From Microbacterium oxydans (GTDB taxonomy: Bacteria; Actinomycetota; Actinomycetes; Actinomycetales; Microbacteriaceae), in NCBI RefSeq assembly GCF_006540085.1, contig NZ_BJOG01000004.1, positions 577,506-641,505 of the forward strand: a stretch of DNA of 64,000 nucleotides, given 5' to 3'. The notes under the pieces were generated by a model. The model did no database searches. It was not told the origin of the DNA and saw nothing but the letters and a program-made list of their open reading frames with translations. This document shows, one piece after another, positions 20,598-27,999 of the stretch (position 1 is the first letter of the stretch; the number at the start of each line of letters is the position of its first letter). The translations under genes were made by a program, and so were the position numbers.

Positions 20598-21509
20598 ATG
20601 CAGTTCACGTCCACCGATCTGGCCCAGGTGGAGTCCACATGGCAGCAGTACGTTCCGTCGTCGTCGCTGCAGGATGCGGATCCGCGCAGCTTCCGCTTCG
20701 ACTGGCGATCCGAGGAACTCGGCACCGCGTCCCTGATCGACTACCGACTCACCGCCAAGGTGCACTCTCGGGCAGAACCTCAGGAGCAGCTGCTGGTCTG
20801 TCGGGTCGACGCCCCCGATGCGCGTGTCTGGTCGGGACGCGAGTCCCTGGATGCAGGCTCGGCCTGGATGTCCGACGGCACCGAGGTCGAAGCCCGATGG
20901 GACCGGACAGCGCGCGTACGGGCGTTCGTGTTCGATCATCGCGCCGCCCAGGCGCGCGCGAGGCAGATCACGGGTGATGACCGACGGGAGTTGCGCACGA
21001 CGGGGTTCGTGCCGCACTCCCCTGCCGACGCTCGGCGCTGGGAGCGGATGTTCGAGTACGTGGATCAGTCCGTGAACGCGGGGCCGACAGATCATCTGCT
21101 CCTCGCCGAACTCGAACGGCACGCCCTGGCGATGACGCTTTCGGCGTTCCCGACCACATTTACCGACTCCCTCAGGCGGCCGGCACAGCGAGCCGGAGCG
21201 CCGGCCTCGGTCCGTCGTGCGCTCGCCTACATCGACGCGAATGCGCACCTGGCGATCACCATCGATGACGTCGCCGCCGCGTCGTACATCTCCACACGAG
21301 GACTGCAGTACGCCTTTCGACGAGCGTTGGACATGACGCCCGCCGACGCTCTGCGGCGGGCGCGCCTCGACGGGGCGCACCGGGATCTCCGCAACGGCGA
21401 GGGCCGATCGGTCGCCGAGATCGCGCGCCGCTGGGGCTTCAGCAACTCGTCTCGCTTCACTGCGGCGTATCGTGACGCCTACGGCGCAGCGCCCGTCCTC
21501 GCCTCGTGA
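20598..21509 (+). CDS. AraC family transcriptional regulator
   Basis: The C-terminal 100 residues form two helix-turn-helices: ITIDDVAAASYISTRGLQYAFRRALDMTPADALRRARL and VAEIARRWGFSNSSRFTAAYRDAYG. The N-terminal 190 residues look like an AraC effector-binding region of no recognised ligand class. The start has GAGGAG. Stop codon and downstream sequence form a 20-bp tandem duplication. The divergent alpha/beta hydrolase is the only obvious candidate target. Confidence 0.86.
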   Translation: MQFTSTDLAQVESTWQQYVPSSSLQDADPRSFRFDWRSEELGTASLIDYRLTAKVHSRAEPQEQLLVCRVDAPDARVWSGRESLDAGSAWMSDGTEVEARWDRTARVRAFVFDHRAAQARARQITGDDRRELRTTGFVPHSPADARRWERMFEYVDQSVNAGPTDHLLLAELERHALAMTLSAFPTTFTDSLRRPAQRAGAPASVRRALAYIDANAHLAITIDDVAAASYISTRGLQYAFRRALDMTPADALRRARLDGAHRDLRNGEGRSVAEIARRWGFSNSSRFTAAYRDAYGAAPVLAS

Positions 21510-21537
21510 TCGTGACGCTCGCCTTGTGAACGTGACA
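21498..21537 (+). repeat. 20-bp imperfect tandem repeat at end of araC-type gene
   Basis: Two adjacent 20-bp copies (21498-21517 and 21518-21537) differing at three positions; the first contains the AraC-family gene's stop codon. It runs straight into the long hairpin that follows. Confidence 0.7.
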
Positions 21538-21564
21538 CTGAGCGAACAGATTGTTCGCTCAGTG
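21536..21564. terminator. 13-bp-arm hairpin downstream of the AraC-family gene
   Basis: A perfect inverted repeat CACTGAGCGAACA-GAT-TGTTCGCTCAGTG. There is no T-run on the plus strand, so it could be a terminator for the AraC gene or an operator for the DUF7882 transcript that starts downstream. Confidence 0.55.
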
Positions 21565-21665
21565 CAATGTGGGGCGTCAGGCGCAGGGTGGGCGTCGATT
21601 TGTTGGCTAGAGTTCGAATTCCCGGACCACTTCCCGGTCCGTCGAGCATGCCATCGAGGAGAACC

Positions 21666-21707
21666 ATGGCCCGCCCCCTGACCGTCGTGTCCCGCCGCCA
21701 CTGCTGA
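21666..21707 (+). CDS. Short leader ORF (13 aa) upstream of DUF7882 gene
   Basis: ATG with GAGGAG at ideal spacing encodes MARPLTVVSRRHC and stops at TGA 21705-21707. The stop overlaps the next gene's ATG as TGATG, so a ribosome finishing the leader can reinitiate. This looks like a translational coupler or a leader peptide that senses Arg/His/Cys charging through its RRHC end. Too short for similarity to prove it; the ribosome site and overlap are the evidence. Confidence 0.55.
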   Translation: MARPLTVVSRRHC

Positions 21708-22024
21708 TGGGCAGCCTGTACTACGGCGACACATCGACGCCGATCTACATCGAGGATCGCGCCTTGGCGCACCTCAAGGTGGTCATCGCCACCAAGCTCC
21801 GCCGGAACGAGAGCTTCACCCTCTCCTGGCGTCACCCCGAGGGTGAGGCCCCTGGGCGATCGACCCTCTGGCTCCACCCGTCGATTCCTCTGAGGTTCGT
21901 CTTCCAGGAACCGGAGTCTCCCGATCTGAGCCGGAGGTGGATCGAGGAGCTCGCGCACTCGGCGAGTTCGAGCGGCGGCATCGTCCTGGTCGAGGAGCAC
22001 CTCGAGACCATCGCGCCGGACTGA
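21707..22024 (+). CDS. DUF7882-type small protein
   Basis: 105-residue soluble protein of a family common in Microbacteriaceae (N terminus MGSLYYGD..., IEDRALAHLKVVIATKLRRNESF, and a WLHPSIPLRFVF strand). Some relatives are annotated as ATP-dependent DNA ligase-like, but no ligase motif is present. Function is unknown. The start overlaps the leader ORF stop and has no independent Shine-Dalgarno, so expression probably depends on reinitiation. Confidence 0.75.
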   Translation: MGSLYYGDTSTPIYIEDRALAHLKVVIATKLRRNESFTLSWRHPEGEAPGRSTLWLHPSIPLRFVFQEPESPDLSRRWIEELAHSASSSGGIVLVEEHLETIAPD

Positions 22025-22038
22025 TCACCGCTTCGCAC

Positions 22039-22074
22039 TGACGGCGTCGGACACCGTGGTGACCGACGCCGTCA
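22039..22074. terminator. Hairpin between convergent small genes
   Basis: A perfect 12-bp inverted repeat TGACGGCGTCGG / CCGACGCCGTCA with a 12-nt loop that itself contains a short stem. It lies between the DUF7882 gene and the converging DUF6458 gene and probably terminates one or both, although it lacks a T-tract. Confidence 0.6.
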
Positions 22075-22100
22075 CTGCGTGTATTCAGAAGCCGGTGTCG

Positions 22101-22144
22101 CTCACAGGGCGGCGCAACTCACAGGGCGGCGCAACTCACAGGGC
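22101..22144 (+). repeat. 17-bp tandem repeat, 2.6 copies
   Basis: CTCACAGGGCGGCGCAA occurs at 22101-22117 and 22118-22134, followed by a 10-bp partial copy. The last partial copy includes the stop codon of the minus-strand DUF6458 gene. Copy number may vary between strains. Confidence 0.8.
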
Positions 22145-22396
22145 CTCGTCGCCGCTGGAGCTCACGGAGCGACGAGTGGTCGGCTCCCCCGTGGCAGGGT
22201 CGACGTATGTGCGCGAGACCGTCTCCGTTCGCCGGCGACGCGCGAGCAGCACGATGCCGATGAGGAAGATGATGACTCCTGCTCCCATCAGGATGTAGCC
22301 GACCATGTCGAGGTCGACCCAGGGAACGTCGACGTTGATCGCGAAGACGAGGATCGCCCCGATCACGAAGAGCGCGATTCCGCTGCCGATGCTCAT
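22136..22396 (-). CDS. DUF6458-type small membrane protein
   Basis: 86-residue protein with two transmembrane helices (IGSGIALFVIGAILVFAI and VGYILMGAGVIIFLIGIVLLA) followed by a charged cytoplasmic tail RRRRTETVSRTYVDP. The family is widespread in actinobacteria and has no known function. ATG 22396 is supported by AGGAGGAAC just upstream. The tandem repeat abuts its stop codon. Confidence 0.8.
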   Translation of the reverse strand: MSIGSGIALFVIGAILVFAINVDVPWVDLDMVGYILMGAGVIIFLIGIVLLARRRRTETVSRTYVDPATGEPTTRRSVSSSGDEAL

Positions 22397-22510
22397 TGTT
22401 CCTCCTGTCTCTGCGGCGCGGTGCCGCACTCCGGAAGCATGGCGTGGGGTCGCGGCGCCGAGGAGGGGCTTGACATCGGCGCGAACCCTTCTCCTCCGCG
22501 GCTCCGCGCG

Positions 22511-23731
22511 TCAGGCGGCGTCGACGGTCGGCTGCTGCAGCCAGAGGTCGGGGCCGAAGACCTCGTAGGCAATCCGCTCCGCAGGTATCCCCCGGCCGAT
22601 CAGAGTCGCCCTGACAGAGCGCATGAACTCGAGAGGGCCGCACATGAAGACGACCGCGTCGTCCGGGAGCTCGACATTCGAGAGGTCCATCCGCCCAGGG
22701 AGCGCGGGGTGGAGGGTCGGGGCCGCGTCCGCCCCGTCCGCGTACCAGTTCTGCGCCTTGGCATCCTTCATCGCGAGCACCTGTCGCCGCAAGGAGGGAT
22801 ACAGCACATGGGCGTCGTGGTTCCGGTCGGCATGGAAGAGTCGGATGGTGCGGTCCGGGGCGCGACGGGACAGATCCTCGACGATTGCGGTGATCGGTGT
22901 GATGCCGATGCCTGCGGAGACGAGGACGAGGGGATGCCCGGTGTCATCGAGCACGACGTCACCTGCCGGTTGGGACACATCGAGCACGGTGCCGGGGTGG
23001 GCGTGCTCGTGGAGCCAGGTCGAGACCTGACCGTCGGGGACGCCTGCACTGCCGCGGACGCGCTTGACGGTCACGCGCAGCGCATCGCCTCGCGGACCGG
23101 AGGAGATCGTGTACTGGCGGGGCTGTCTGGACCCGTCCGGCAGGTCCACCGCGATGGCGACATACTGCCCCGTCCGATGTGACGCGACGACGCCGTCGAC
23201 AGGCGCGAGGAGGAGCGAGATGACGTCGTCCGACTCGACGACGCGCTCCACCACCCGATGCTTGCGCCACGGATGGGCGGGATCGGTGCCGCCCTGCGCG
23301 TACAGCTTCGCCTCTTCGGCGATGAGGGAGCACCCGAAGAGCCAGTAGACCTCGTCCCAGGCGGCTCTGACCTCTGTGGTCACCGCATCGCCGAGCACCG
23401 TCTGCACCGCATCGAGGAGGTAGTGGCCGACGATCGTGTACTGGCGTGCCTGGACACCCAGCGAGACGTGTTTGTGGGCGATCCGACTCATGATCGGCGT
23501 GAAGTCGGGGGCGTCCGGGTCGATGAGGTGCACGGCGAAGGCGACGACCGACGCGGCCAGAGCTCGCGGCTGCTCGCCGATAGCCTGGTTCGCACGGTTG
23601 AACACTCGCAGCAGTTCGGGGTGCGCGGTGAACATCTCCCGGTAGAACAGCGTGGTGATCTCATCCGCGTGCGCGGCTACGACTCCTGAGGTCGCACGTA
23701 CGACCGCCTCGGACTCCGTTGAGAGCTTCAT
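22511..23731 (-). CDS. hmp: Flavohemoprotein / nitric oxide dioxygenase (Hmp-like)
   Basis: Detoxifies nitric oxide to nitrate using NAD(P)H and O2. The N-terminal globin domain (about 1-140) has the proximal His region IAHKHVSLGV. The FAD domain shows RQYTISSG, and the NAD domain has SAGIGITPI and MCGPLEFM, ending YEVFGPDLW. 406 residues is the normal Hmp length. ATG 23731 has GAAGGGAAG upstream; longer in-frame starts have no support. It is divergent from a Cys-rich ArsR-type regulator that is its likely controller. Confidence 0.92.
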   Translation of the reverse strand: MKLSTESEAVVRATSGVVAAHADEITTLFYREMFTAHPELLRVFNRANQAIGEQPRALAASVVAFAVHLIDPDAPDFTPIMSRIAHKHVSLGVQARQYTIVGHYLLDAVQTVLGDAVTTEVRAAWDEVYWLFGCSLIAEEAKLYAQGGTDPAHPWRKHRVVERVVESDDVISLLLAPVDGVVASHRTGQYVAIAVDLPDGSRQPRQYTISSGPRGDALRVTVKRVRGSAGVPDGQVSTWLHEHAHPGTVLDVSQPAGDVVLDDTGHPLVLVSAGIGITPITAIVEDLSRRAPDRTIRLFHADRNHDAHVLYPSLRRQVLAMKDAKAQNWYADGADAAPTLHPALPGRMDLSNVELPDDAVVFMCGPLEFMRSVRATLIGRGIPAERIAYEVFGPDLWLQQPTVDAA

Positions 23732-23861
23732 GACTTCCCTTCTCTTCAGCGTCATGGTCGTTCCACCATCGCCGGACCGGACCGAGTGCGCGCGCCCTTT
23801 CACCGGGTTATTTCCGGCCGAAACGCGCCCTCCTCTCTGCCTGCGTGCTTATCCTCGCCCC

Positions 23862-24491
23862 ATGCCCCGTCGAGCCCATGACTTCCGAGGTCTGACCCAA
23901 CCGCGGCGCCTGCGCCTGCTCCGCGCCATCCAGGAGACGCCCGGCCGGGACGCCGGCGCGCTCGCCGAGGAGAGCGGGATCCCGTTGAACACCGCACGTG
24001 ACCACCTGCGGGTGCTCGAAGACGAAGGCCTGATTCGCAGTGAGCCCGTCAACACCGGCCATCGCGGTCGTCCACCCCTCGTCTTCCATCCTGTGCGTGA
24101 GACATCCTCGAGCCAGAGAGCACGGTCACGGGTCGAAGGCGCCGATGTGAGGGGCCGCATGCTCCGCGCCGTGACGTCGGAGAGTCCGCGCCTCGGCGAG
24201 CAGGCCCTCCGGCAGGTTGACGTCCTGTACGAGCACTTCGACGATGCCGGTCTGAACCCCGTCGTCGACGAGGAAACGCTCCGATTCGATCTTGCTCCCT
24301 GCCGCTACCGCGGCCTGCTCGCCGAGGATCAGGCGCTCGTATGCGCCGTGCATGCGCAACTCGTGCGCGATGTGCTCCGACTGGGCGATGGTCCTCTGGA
24401 GATGCGGCGACTCGATCCGTTCGTGACGCCGCATCGCTGCACGCTGCTGCTGTCGTCGAGTGAGCAGGGATCCGCTGAGGATCGTGAGTAG
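23862..24491 (+). CDS. Winged-helix regulator with C-terminal Cys motif (COG2345-like)
   Basis: Helix-turn-helix at about residues 10-65 (RRLRLLRAIQETPG, LNTARDHLRVLEDEGL). The C-terminal half has PCRYRGLLAEDQALVCAVH...TPHRC, the three-Cys pattern seen in SufR/COG2345 regulators that bind an Fe-S cluster. Divergent to hmp, so NO sensing through cluster damage is inferred. TATCCT ends 6 nt before the ATG and there is no ribosome site, so it is probably leaderless. The TAG stop lies inside the tRNA-Met 3' end. 209 aa. Confidence 0.8.
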   Translation: MPRRAHDFRGLTQPRRLRLLRAIQETPGRDAGALAEESGIPLNTARDHLRVLEDEGLIRSEPVNTGHRGRPPLVFHPVRETSSSQRARSRVEGADVRGRMLRAVTSESPRLGEQALRQVDVLYEHFDDAGLNPVVDEETLRFDLAPCRYRGLLAEDQALVCAVHAQLVRDVLRLGDGPLEMRRLDPFVTPHRCTLLLSSSEQGSAEDRE

Positions 24492-24562
24492 GGCGGGTCG
24501 GACTTGAACCGACGATCGTTGGGTTATGAGCCCACTGCCTTAACCAGCTTGGCCACCGCCCC
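24489..24562 (-). tRNA. tRNA-Met (anticodon CAT; tRNA-Ile2 not excluded)
   Basis: Acceptor GGGGCGG pairs with CCGCCCT (one G-U). The T arm is GTCGGTTCAAGTCCGAC, and the anticodon CAT is at 24526-24528 in the loop CTCATAA. The first acceptor pair is not that of an initiator mismatch, so it is an elongator Met or an Ile tRNA with lysidine. No CCA is encoded. Its 3' end overlaps the stop codon of the convergent regulator gene. Confidence 0.9.
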
Positions 24563-24592
24563 GTACGGGTCCCAGCCTAGCGGCCGGGGCGC

Positions 24593-25129
24593 TCACACCC
24601 GTGTCGCCGCCGAGTGCGTCTGCGAGTGTCCGAGATAGATGTCGGCGTTGGCCAGGAGATCCGCTCGCTCCTCTTCGCTGAGCGCTCGACGCACCTTCGC
24701 CGGCACGCCGGCGACGAGAGAGCCTGCGGGGATCTCTGTCCCCCCGAGGACGACCGCTCCTCCGGCGATGAGACATCCTTCGCCGATGACGGCACCGCTG
24801 AGGATCACCGCCCCCATTCCCACCAGGCTTCCGTCGCCGATCGTGCAGCCGTGCACGACCGCGTTGTGTCCGACCGAGACCTTGGAGCCGATCACCACAG
24901 GATGCGCTGCATCGACGTGGACGGAGATGTTGTCCTGGAGATTGGAGCCGGGGCCGATGACGATCTGCGCCGAATCCCCGCGAAGGACGGCGTTGTACCA
25001 GACGCTGGAGCCCGCCGCGAGGCTGACGTCGCCGACGATGCGAGCGCCGTCGGCGACGAATGCCGTCGCGTCGATCGACGGCGTACTGTTCGGCAGGGCG
25101 AGGATGGAGGCTCCGGACGCGATGCTCAT
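24593..25129 (-). CDS. Gamma carbonic anhydrase family protein
   Basis: Left-handed beta-helix hexapeptide-repeat enzyme or acyltransferase homologue, 178 aa. The gamma-CA metal ligands are all present (SVHVDAAHP, then VGHNAVVHGC). The likely role is CO2 hydration or metal-dependent trimeric binding, but many family members have no measured activity. TAGTCT lies 6 nt before the ATG (leaderless), and a 30-bp palindrome covers the position of its -35 element. Confidence 0.88.
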   Translation of the reverse strand: MSIASGASILALPNSTPSIDATAFVADGARIVGDVSLAAGSSVWYNAVLRGDSAQIVIGPGSNLQDNISVHVDAAHPVVIGSKVSVGHNAVVHGCTIGDGSLVGMGAVILSGAVIGEGCLIAGGAVVLGGTEIPAGSLVAGVPAKVRRALSEEERADLLANADIYLGHSQTHSAATRV

Positions 25130-25143
25130 GAGGCGAGACTACC

Positions 25144-25173
25144 CTCACTTCCGCGGAATCACGCGGAAGTGAG
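25144..25173. promoter_or_regulatory. 30-bp palindromic operator between gamma-CA and dps
   Basis: Perfect 12-bp arms CTCACTTCCGCG / CGCGGAAGTGAG around GAATCA. It begins 2 nt upstream of the gamma-CA -10 box and therefore overlaps that promoter's -35 region, and it lies 17 bp upstream of the dps -35 box. This placement suits a dimeric repressor acting on the carbonic anhydrase gene and perhaps also on dps. Confidence 0.65.
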
Positions 25174-25189
25174 CCGAGCCTCAGCTTGC

Positions 25190-25217
25190 TTGCGGAATGT
25201 CTGACGCTGAGTAGCGT
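25190..25217 (+). promoter_or_regulatory. Putative dps promoter
   Basis: TTGCGG (25190-25195), a 16-bp spacer, then TAGCGT (25212-25217). A leader of about 35 nt with GGAGGAG precedes the Dps start. Confidence 0.45.
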
Positions 25218-25259
25218 TGTCTTCATCAGATACGAGAAACCGTTCCGGAGGAGCACAAG

Positions 25260-25745
25260 ATGAGCAAGGCACAGACCGTTTCCACCACCGCCATCGACCC
25301 GACCGTGGCTGCAGGGGCGGCCCAGTTCCTCTCCCCTGTCGTCCTCGGTCTCCAGGCACTGACCATCAACGGCAAGCAGGCCCACTGGCATGTCCGCGGC
25401 GCGAACTTCGTCGGCGTGCACGAGCTGCTCGACACGATCGTCGCCCACGCCGGCGACTTCGCCGACACCGCCGCTGAGCGTATCGTCGCCCTCGGTCTGC
25501 CGATCGATGCACGCGTGAGCGCCGTCGCGGAGAAGGCGGGCTCGACGTCGGTCGCGGCCGGCTTCGCACAGTCCGACGAGCTGATCCGCGCGGTGATCTC
25601 CGACATCGACGCCATCCTCGTCGACGTCAAGGCCGCTGTGGACGGCCTCGACGAGGTCGACCTCACCAGCCAGGACGTCGCGATCGAGATCCAGCGCGGC
25701 CTCGAGAAGGACCGTTGGTTCCTCGTCTCGCACATCGCGGCCTGA
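25260..25745 (+). CDS. dps: Dps-family DNA-binding ferritin
   Basis: Mini-ferritin that stores iron and protects DNA in starvation and peroxide stress, forming 12-mers. The ferroxidase ligands read QAHWHVRG...HELLDTIVAHAGDFADTAAER (residues about 40-70). The 161 residues are standard. It has a strong GGAGGAG ribosome site and a terminator after it. The N-terminal tail is short and has one Lys, so DNA binding cannot be judged from sequence. Confidence 0.92.
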   Translation: MSKAQTVSTTAIDPTVAAGAAQFLSPVVLGLQALTINGKQAHWHVRGANFVGVHELLDTIVAHAGDFADTAAERIVALGLPIDARVSAVAEKAGSTSVAAGFAQSDELIRAVISDIDAILVDVKAAVDGLDEVDLTSQDVAIEIQRGLEKDRWFLVSHIAA

Positions 25746-25769
25746 TCGCAGACATCGTCTGAACGTGGC

Positions 25770-25803
25770 AAGGGCGGTCCTCGGTTCTCCGAGGGCCGCC
25801 CTT
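25770..25803 (+). terminator. Terminator after dps
   Basis: 15-bp arms AAGGGCGGTCCTCGG / CCGAGGGCCGCCCTT with one G-T pair and a 4-nt loop, 24 nt beyond the dps stop. It probably also serves the convergent amidohydrolase gene. Confidence 0.8.
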
Positions 25804-25820
25804 GCTGCACGAGTAACCCA

Positions 25821-27317
25821 TCAGTGCGCGTGTGTGACGTATCCCCCCAAGACGGTGGAGAGCACGCTCATCGAGCGCAGAGCCGGCCCCGTCGACGTCA
25901 GCGGGTCCGCCGCACACAGGACGATGTCGGCGGGCTCACCCGGCCGCAGCGAAGTACGCACGCTCGCTTCCAGTGCCTGGTCGACCGTGATCCGCTCTTC
26001 CGGATGCCATGCTGCTCGCGCGTCGGCCGTCCGGGACACCGCTGCGGAGATGGCCTGCCACGGATCGAGCGGGGCCACCGGGGCGTCGGAACCGAAGCGC
26101 AACTGTGCCCCTGATGCGCGCAGTGATGCGAGGGGATAGCCGATCGAGGTCTGCTCCGACCAGTGCCGGTCCACCAGATCGCGATCATCGACGGCGTGCT
26201 GCGGCTGAACGCTGGCGATCACACCGAGGCGAGCGAACCGCGCGAGGTCGGTGTGTCGCACGAGCTGGACATGCTCTATCGATCCGGCTGCGCCCGTGGT
26301 GGTGAAGGCATCCAGCGCCGAGGTGATGGCCCTGTCGCCGATCGCGTGGACCGCCACCCCCAGTCCTGCGCCGGTCGCGCGGGTGAGGAGGTCGACCAAC
26401 TCGTCGGAGGGCACCGTGAGCATGCCGAAGTTGCCGGGATCTCCCGGGTAGGCGTGCGAGCACGCGGCTGTCCGAGTGCCCAGGGAACCGTCTGTGATGA
26501 TCTTCAGCGGCCCGACGCGCACGAGCCCCGCCCCGCGGGCCGGAGTCTCGGTCTGTTCATGCAGTTCACCCGTGCGGAGCCCGGCGTCGATGGCGCGTTC
26601 GAGGTCGAACGGGTACACCGCGAACTCGACGCGATGGGAGGCGAAGCCCGCCTGCACCCGTCGCGGCCACGCTTCCGCACTCCACGCCATGTCGAAGTCG
26701 ACGAGGCCGGTGACACCTCGTGCCGCGGCCTGCTTCCCTGCCCGCACCATCGCACGGTCACCATGAGCGGCGTCGACGGCATTGAGGCGCCGCGAGATCT
26801 CGAAAGCATCGGTCTCGCGCAGCACGCCGTCCTCGCTGCGGAAGCCCTCACGAGCGAGTGCAGCGCTGTTCAACCAGACGCTGTGGACGTCGGCGTTGAT
26901 GAGGTAGGTGGGAACGCCGCCGGTGGCTGTGTCCAGGAGTTCGAGTGACGGACGATCCGGCCACAGCGCATCTCGGAAACCGGTCCCGACGCGTCGACCG
27001 TCCGCCAGCGGGGGAACACCACTCATCGCACCCGCGGCGGCCGCTGCGGATTCCGCGTGTCCGAGCGGCGCGCGCTCCGATGTCAGCGCCCATTGGACGG
27101 TGTGGACGTGGTTGTCCCAGAGACCGGGAACCGCCCAGGCGCCGTCGGCGGCGAGGACGCGGCCACGGGCGGACAGAGCACCGGTCGGGGCGATGTCGAC
27201 TATGCGTCCATCGGCGATGAAGATGTCGACCGGTTCGTCGTCCATCAGGAACTCGCGTCCTGGTCCGGCGATCCGCACAGCTGTGATGGTGTCGATGGCG
27301 GCGCCGCGTTCGGTCAC
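25821..27317 (-). CDS. Amidohydrolase family protein (YtcJ-like)
   Basis: Metal-dependent amidohydrolase of the YtcJ/Amidohydro_3 group; substrate unknown. It begins with a beta-sandwich strand region (VDIFIADGRIVDI). The first metal motif is PGLWDNHVH (residues about 70), then AVHAIGDRA with a ligand His, SIEHVQLV, and FGSDAPVAP with the catalytic Asp. The GTG at 27317 overlaps the PaiB stop as GTGA, giving 498 aa. Upstream extensions of the frame run antisense to PaiB and are rejected. Confidence 0.87.
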   Translation of the reverse strand: MTERGAAIDTITAVRIAGPGREFLMDDEPVDIFIADGRIVDIAPTGALSARGRVLAADGAWAVPGLWDNHVHTVQWALTSERAPLGHAESAAAAAGAMSGVPPLADGRRVGTGFRDALWPDRPSLELLDTATGGVPTYLINADVHSVWLNSAALAREGFRSEDGVLRETDAFEISRRLNAVDAAHGDRAMVRAGKQAAARGVTGLVDFDMAWSAEAWPRRVQAGFASHRVEFAVYPFDLERAIDAGLRTGELHEQTETPARGAGLVRVGPLKIITDGSLGTRTAACSHAYPGDPGNFGMLTVPSDELVDLLTRATGAGLGVAVHAIGDRAITSALDAFTTTGAAGSIEHVQLVRHTDLARFARLGVIASVQPQHAVDDRDLVDRHWSEQTSIGYPLASLRASGAQLRFGSDAPVAPLDPWQAISAAVSRTADARAAWHPEERITVDQALEASVRTSLRPGEPADIVLCAADPLTSTGPALRSMSVLSTVLGGYVTHAH

Positions 27318-27961
27318 TGCTGCACCCCTCCTCGGCGTGCGTCCTGCGCGCGCCGCATCTCCGCGGCGAGGGCCGGGTTCGCATAGGGTCCGTCGCCGGA
27401 GAGCTCCTCGATCACCGTCTCGACCGTCTCCGGCGCCTTGTTCTGGCTGAGCTTCCTCTTGGCGACGACTCGTGTCGGTGTCAACCGGAAACCCACCGTT
27501 CCCGCGGCCAGCCGCTCCACGTAGGCCGCGTCGTTGGGGCGCTCCCACATGCGTCGCGGTTCCGGCATCAGGGATTCGAAGTGCGCGACGAGGCGGTCGA
27601 GCACGACGAGGTTCTCCTCGGCGCTCAGGATCTCGGGAACGCCGGACAGATGGACAGCGGTGTAGTTCCAGGTCGGTACCGCGGGCACATCGCCGTACCA
27701 TCCGGGCGAGATGTAGCCGTGTGGGCCCTGGAAGGCCCCCAGCATCTCTCGGTCCTCCCCCAGCCCGTGGATGAGGTCGTCAGGACGACCCACGTGCCCC
27801 ACGACGGTGAGGTCGTCGTGGGCGTCGTCGAGCAGGACGGCGTAGTGCGAGGCCACGAGCCCCTCCCCGCCAGAGCTCATGATCGTCGCCCAGGGGTTCG
27901 CCTCGATCACGCGGCGGATCTCGGGCACATCGGCCAGCGTGAAGCTGGGATTCTGTCGCAT
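27314..27961 (-). CDS. FMN-binding negative transcriptional regulator (PaiB family)
   Basis: 215-residue PaiB-like protein with a split-barrel flavin-binding fold. MRQNPSFTLAD, VASHYAVLLD, GHVGRPD, QGPHGYISPGWYG, VPTWNYTAVHLSG and a late QNKAPE segment match the family closely. In Bacillus PaiB represses sporulation and protease genes; here the coupled amidohydrolase may be a functional partner. TAGGCT lies 6 nt before the ATG with no ribosome site, so a leaderless start is likely. Confidence 0.9.
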   Translation of the reverse strand: MRQNPSFTLADVPEIRRVIEANPWATIMSSGGEGLVASHYAVLLDDAHDDLTVVGHVGRPDDLIHGLGEDREMLGAFQGPHGYISPGWYGDVPAVPTWNYTAVHLSGVPEILSAEENLVVLDRLVAHFESLMPEPRRMWERPNDAAYVERLAAGTVGFRLTPTRVVAKRKLSQNKAPETVETVIEELSGDGPYANPALAAEMRRAQDARRGGVQQ

Positions 27962-27999
27962 TCGATCAGCCTAGATCCGGTGGTGGCGGCGCGGGCGGA

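Noticed and set aside
23798..23825. TTTC-CCGG / CCGG-GAAA inverted repeat in the hmp regulator gap
   Set aside because: Arms are offset by one base and overlap a GC-rich run; not distinct enough to call as an operator.
24489..24562. tRNA-Met as a second prophage attachment site
   Set aside because: Ordinary host genes on both sides and no integrase nearby.
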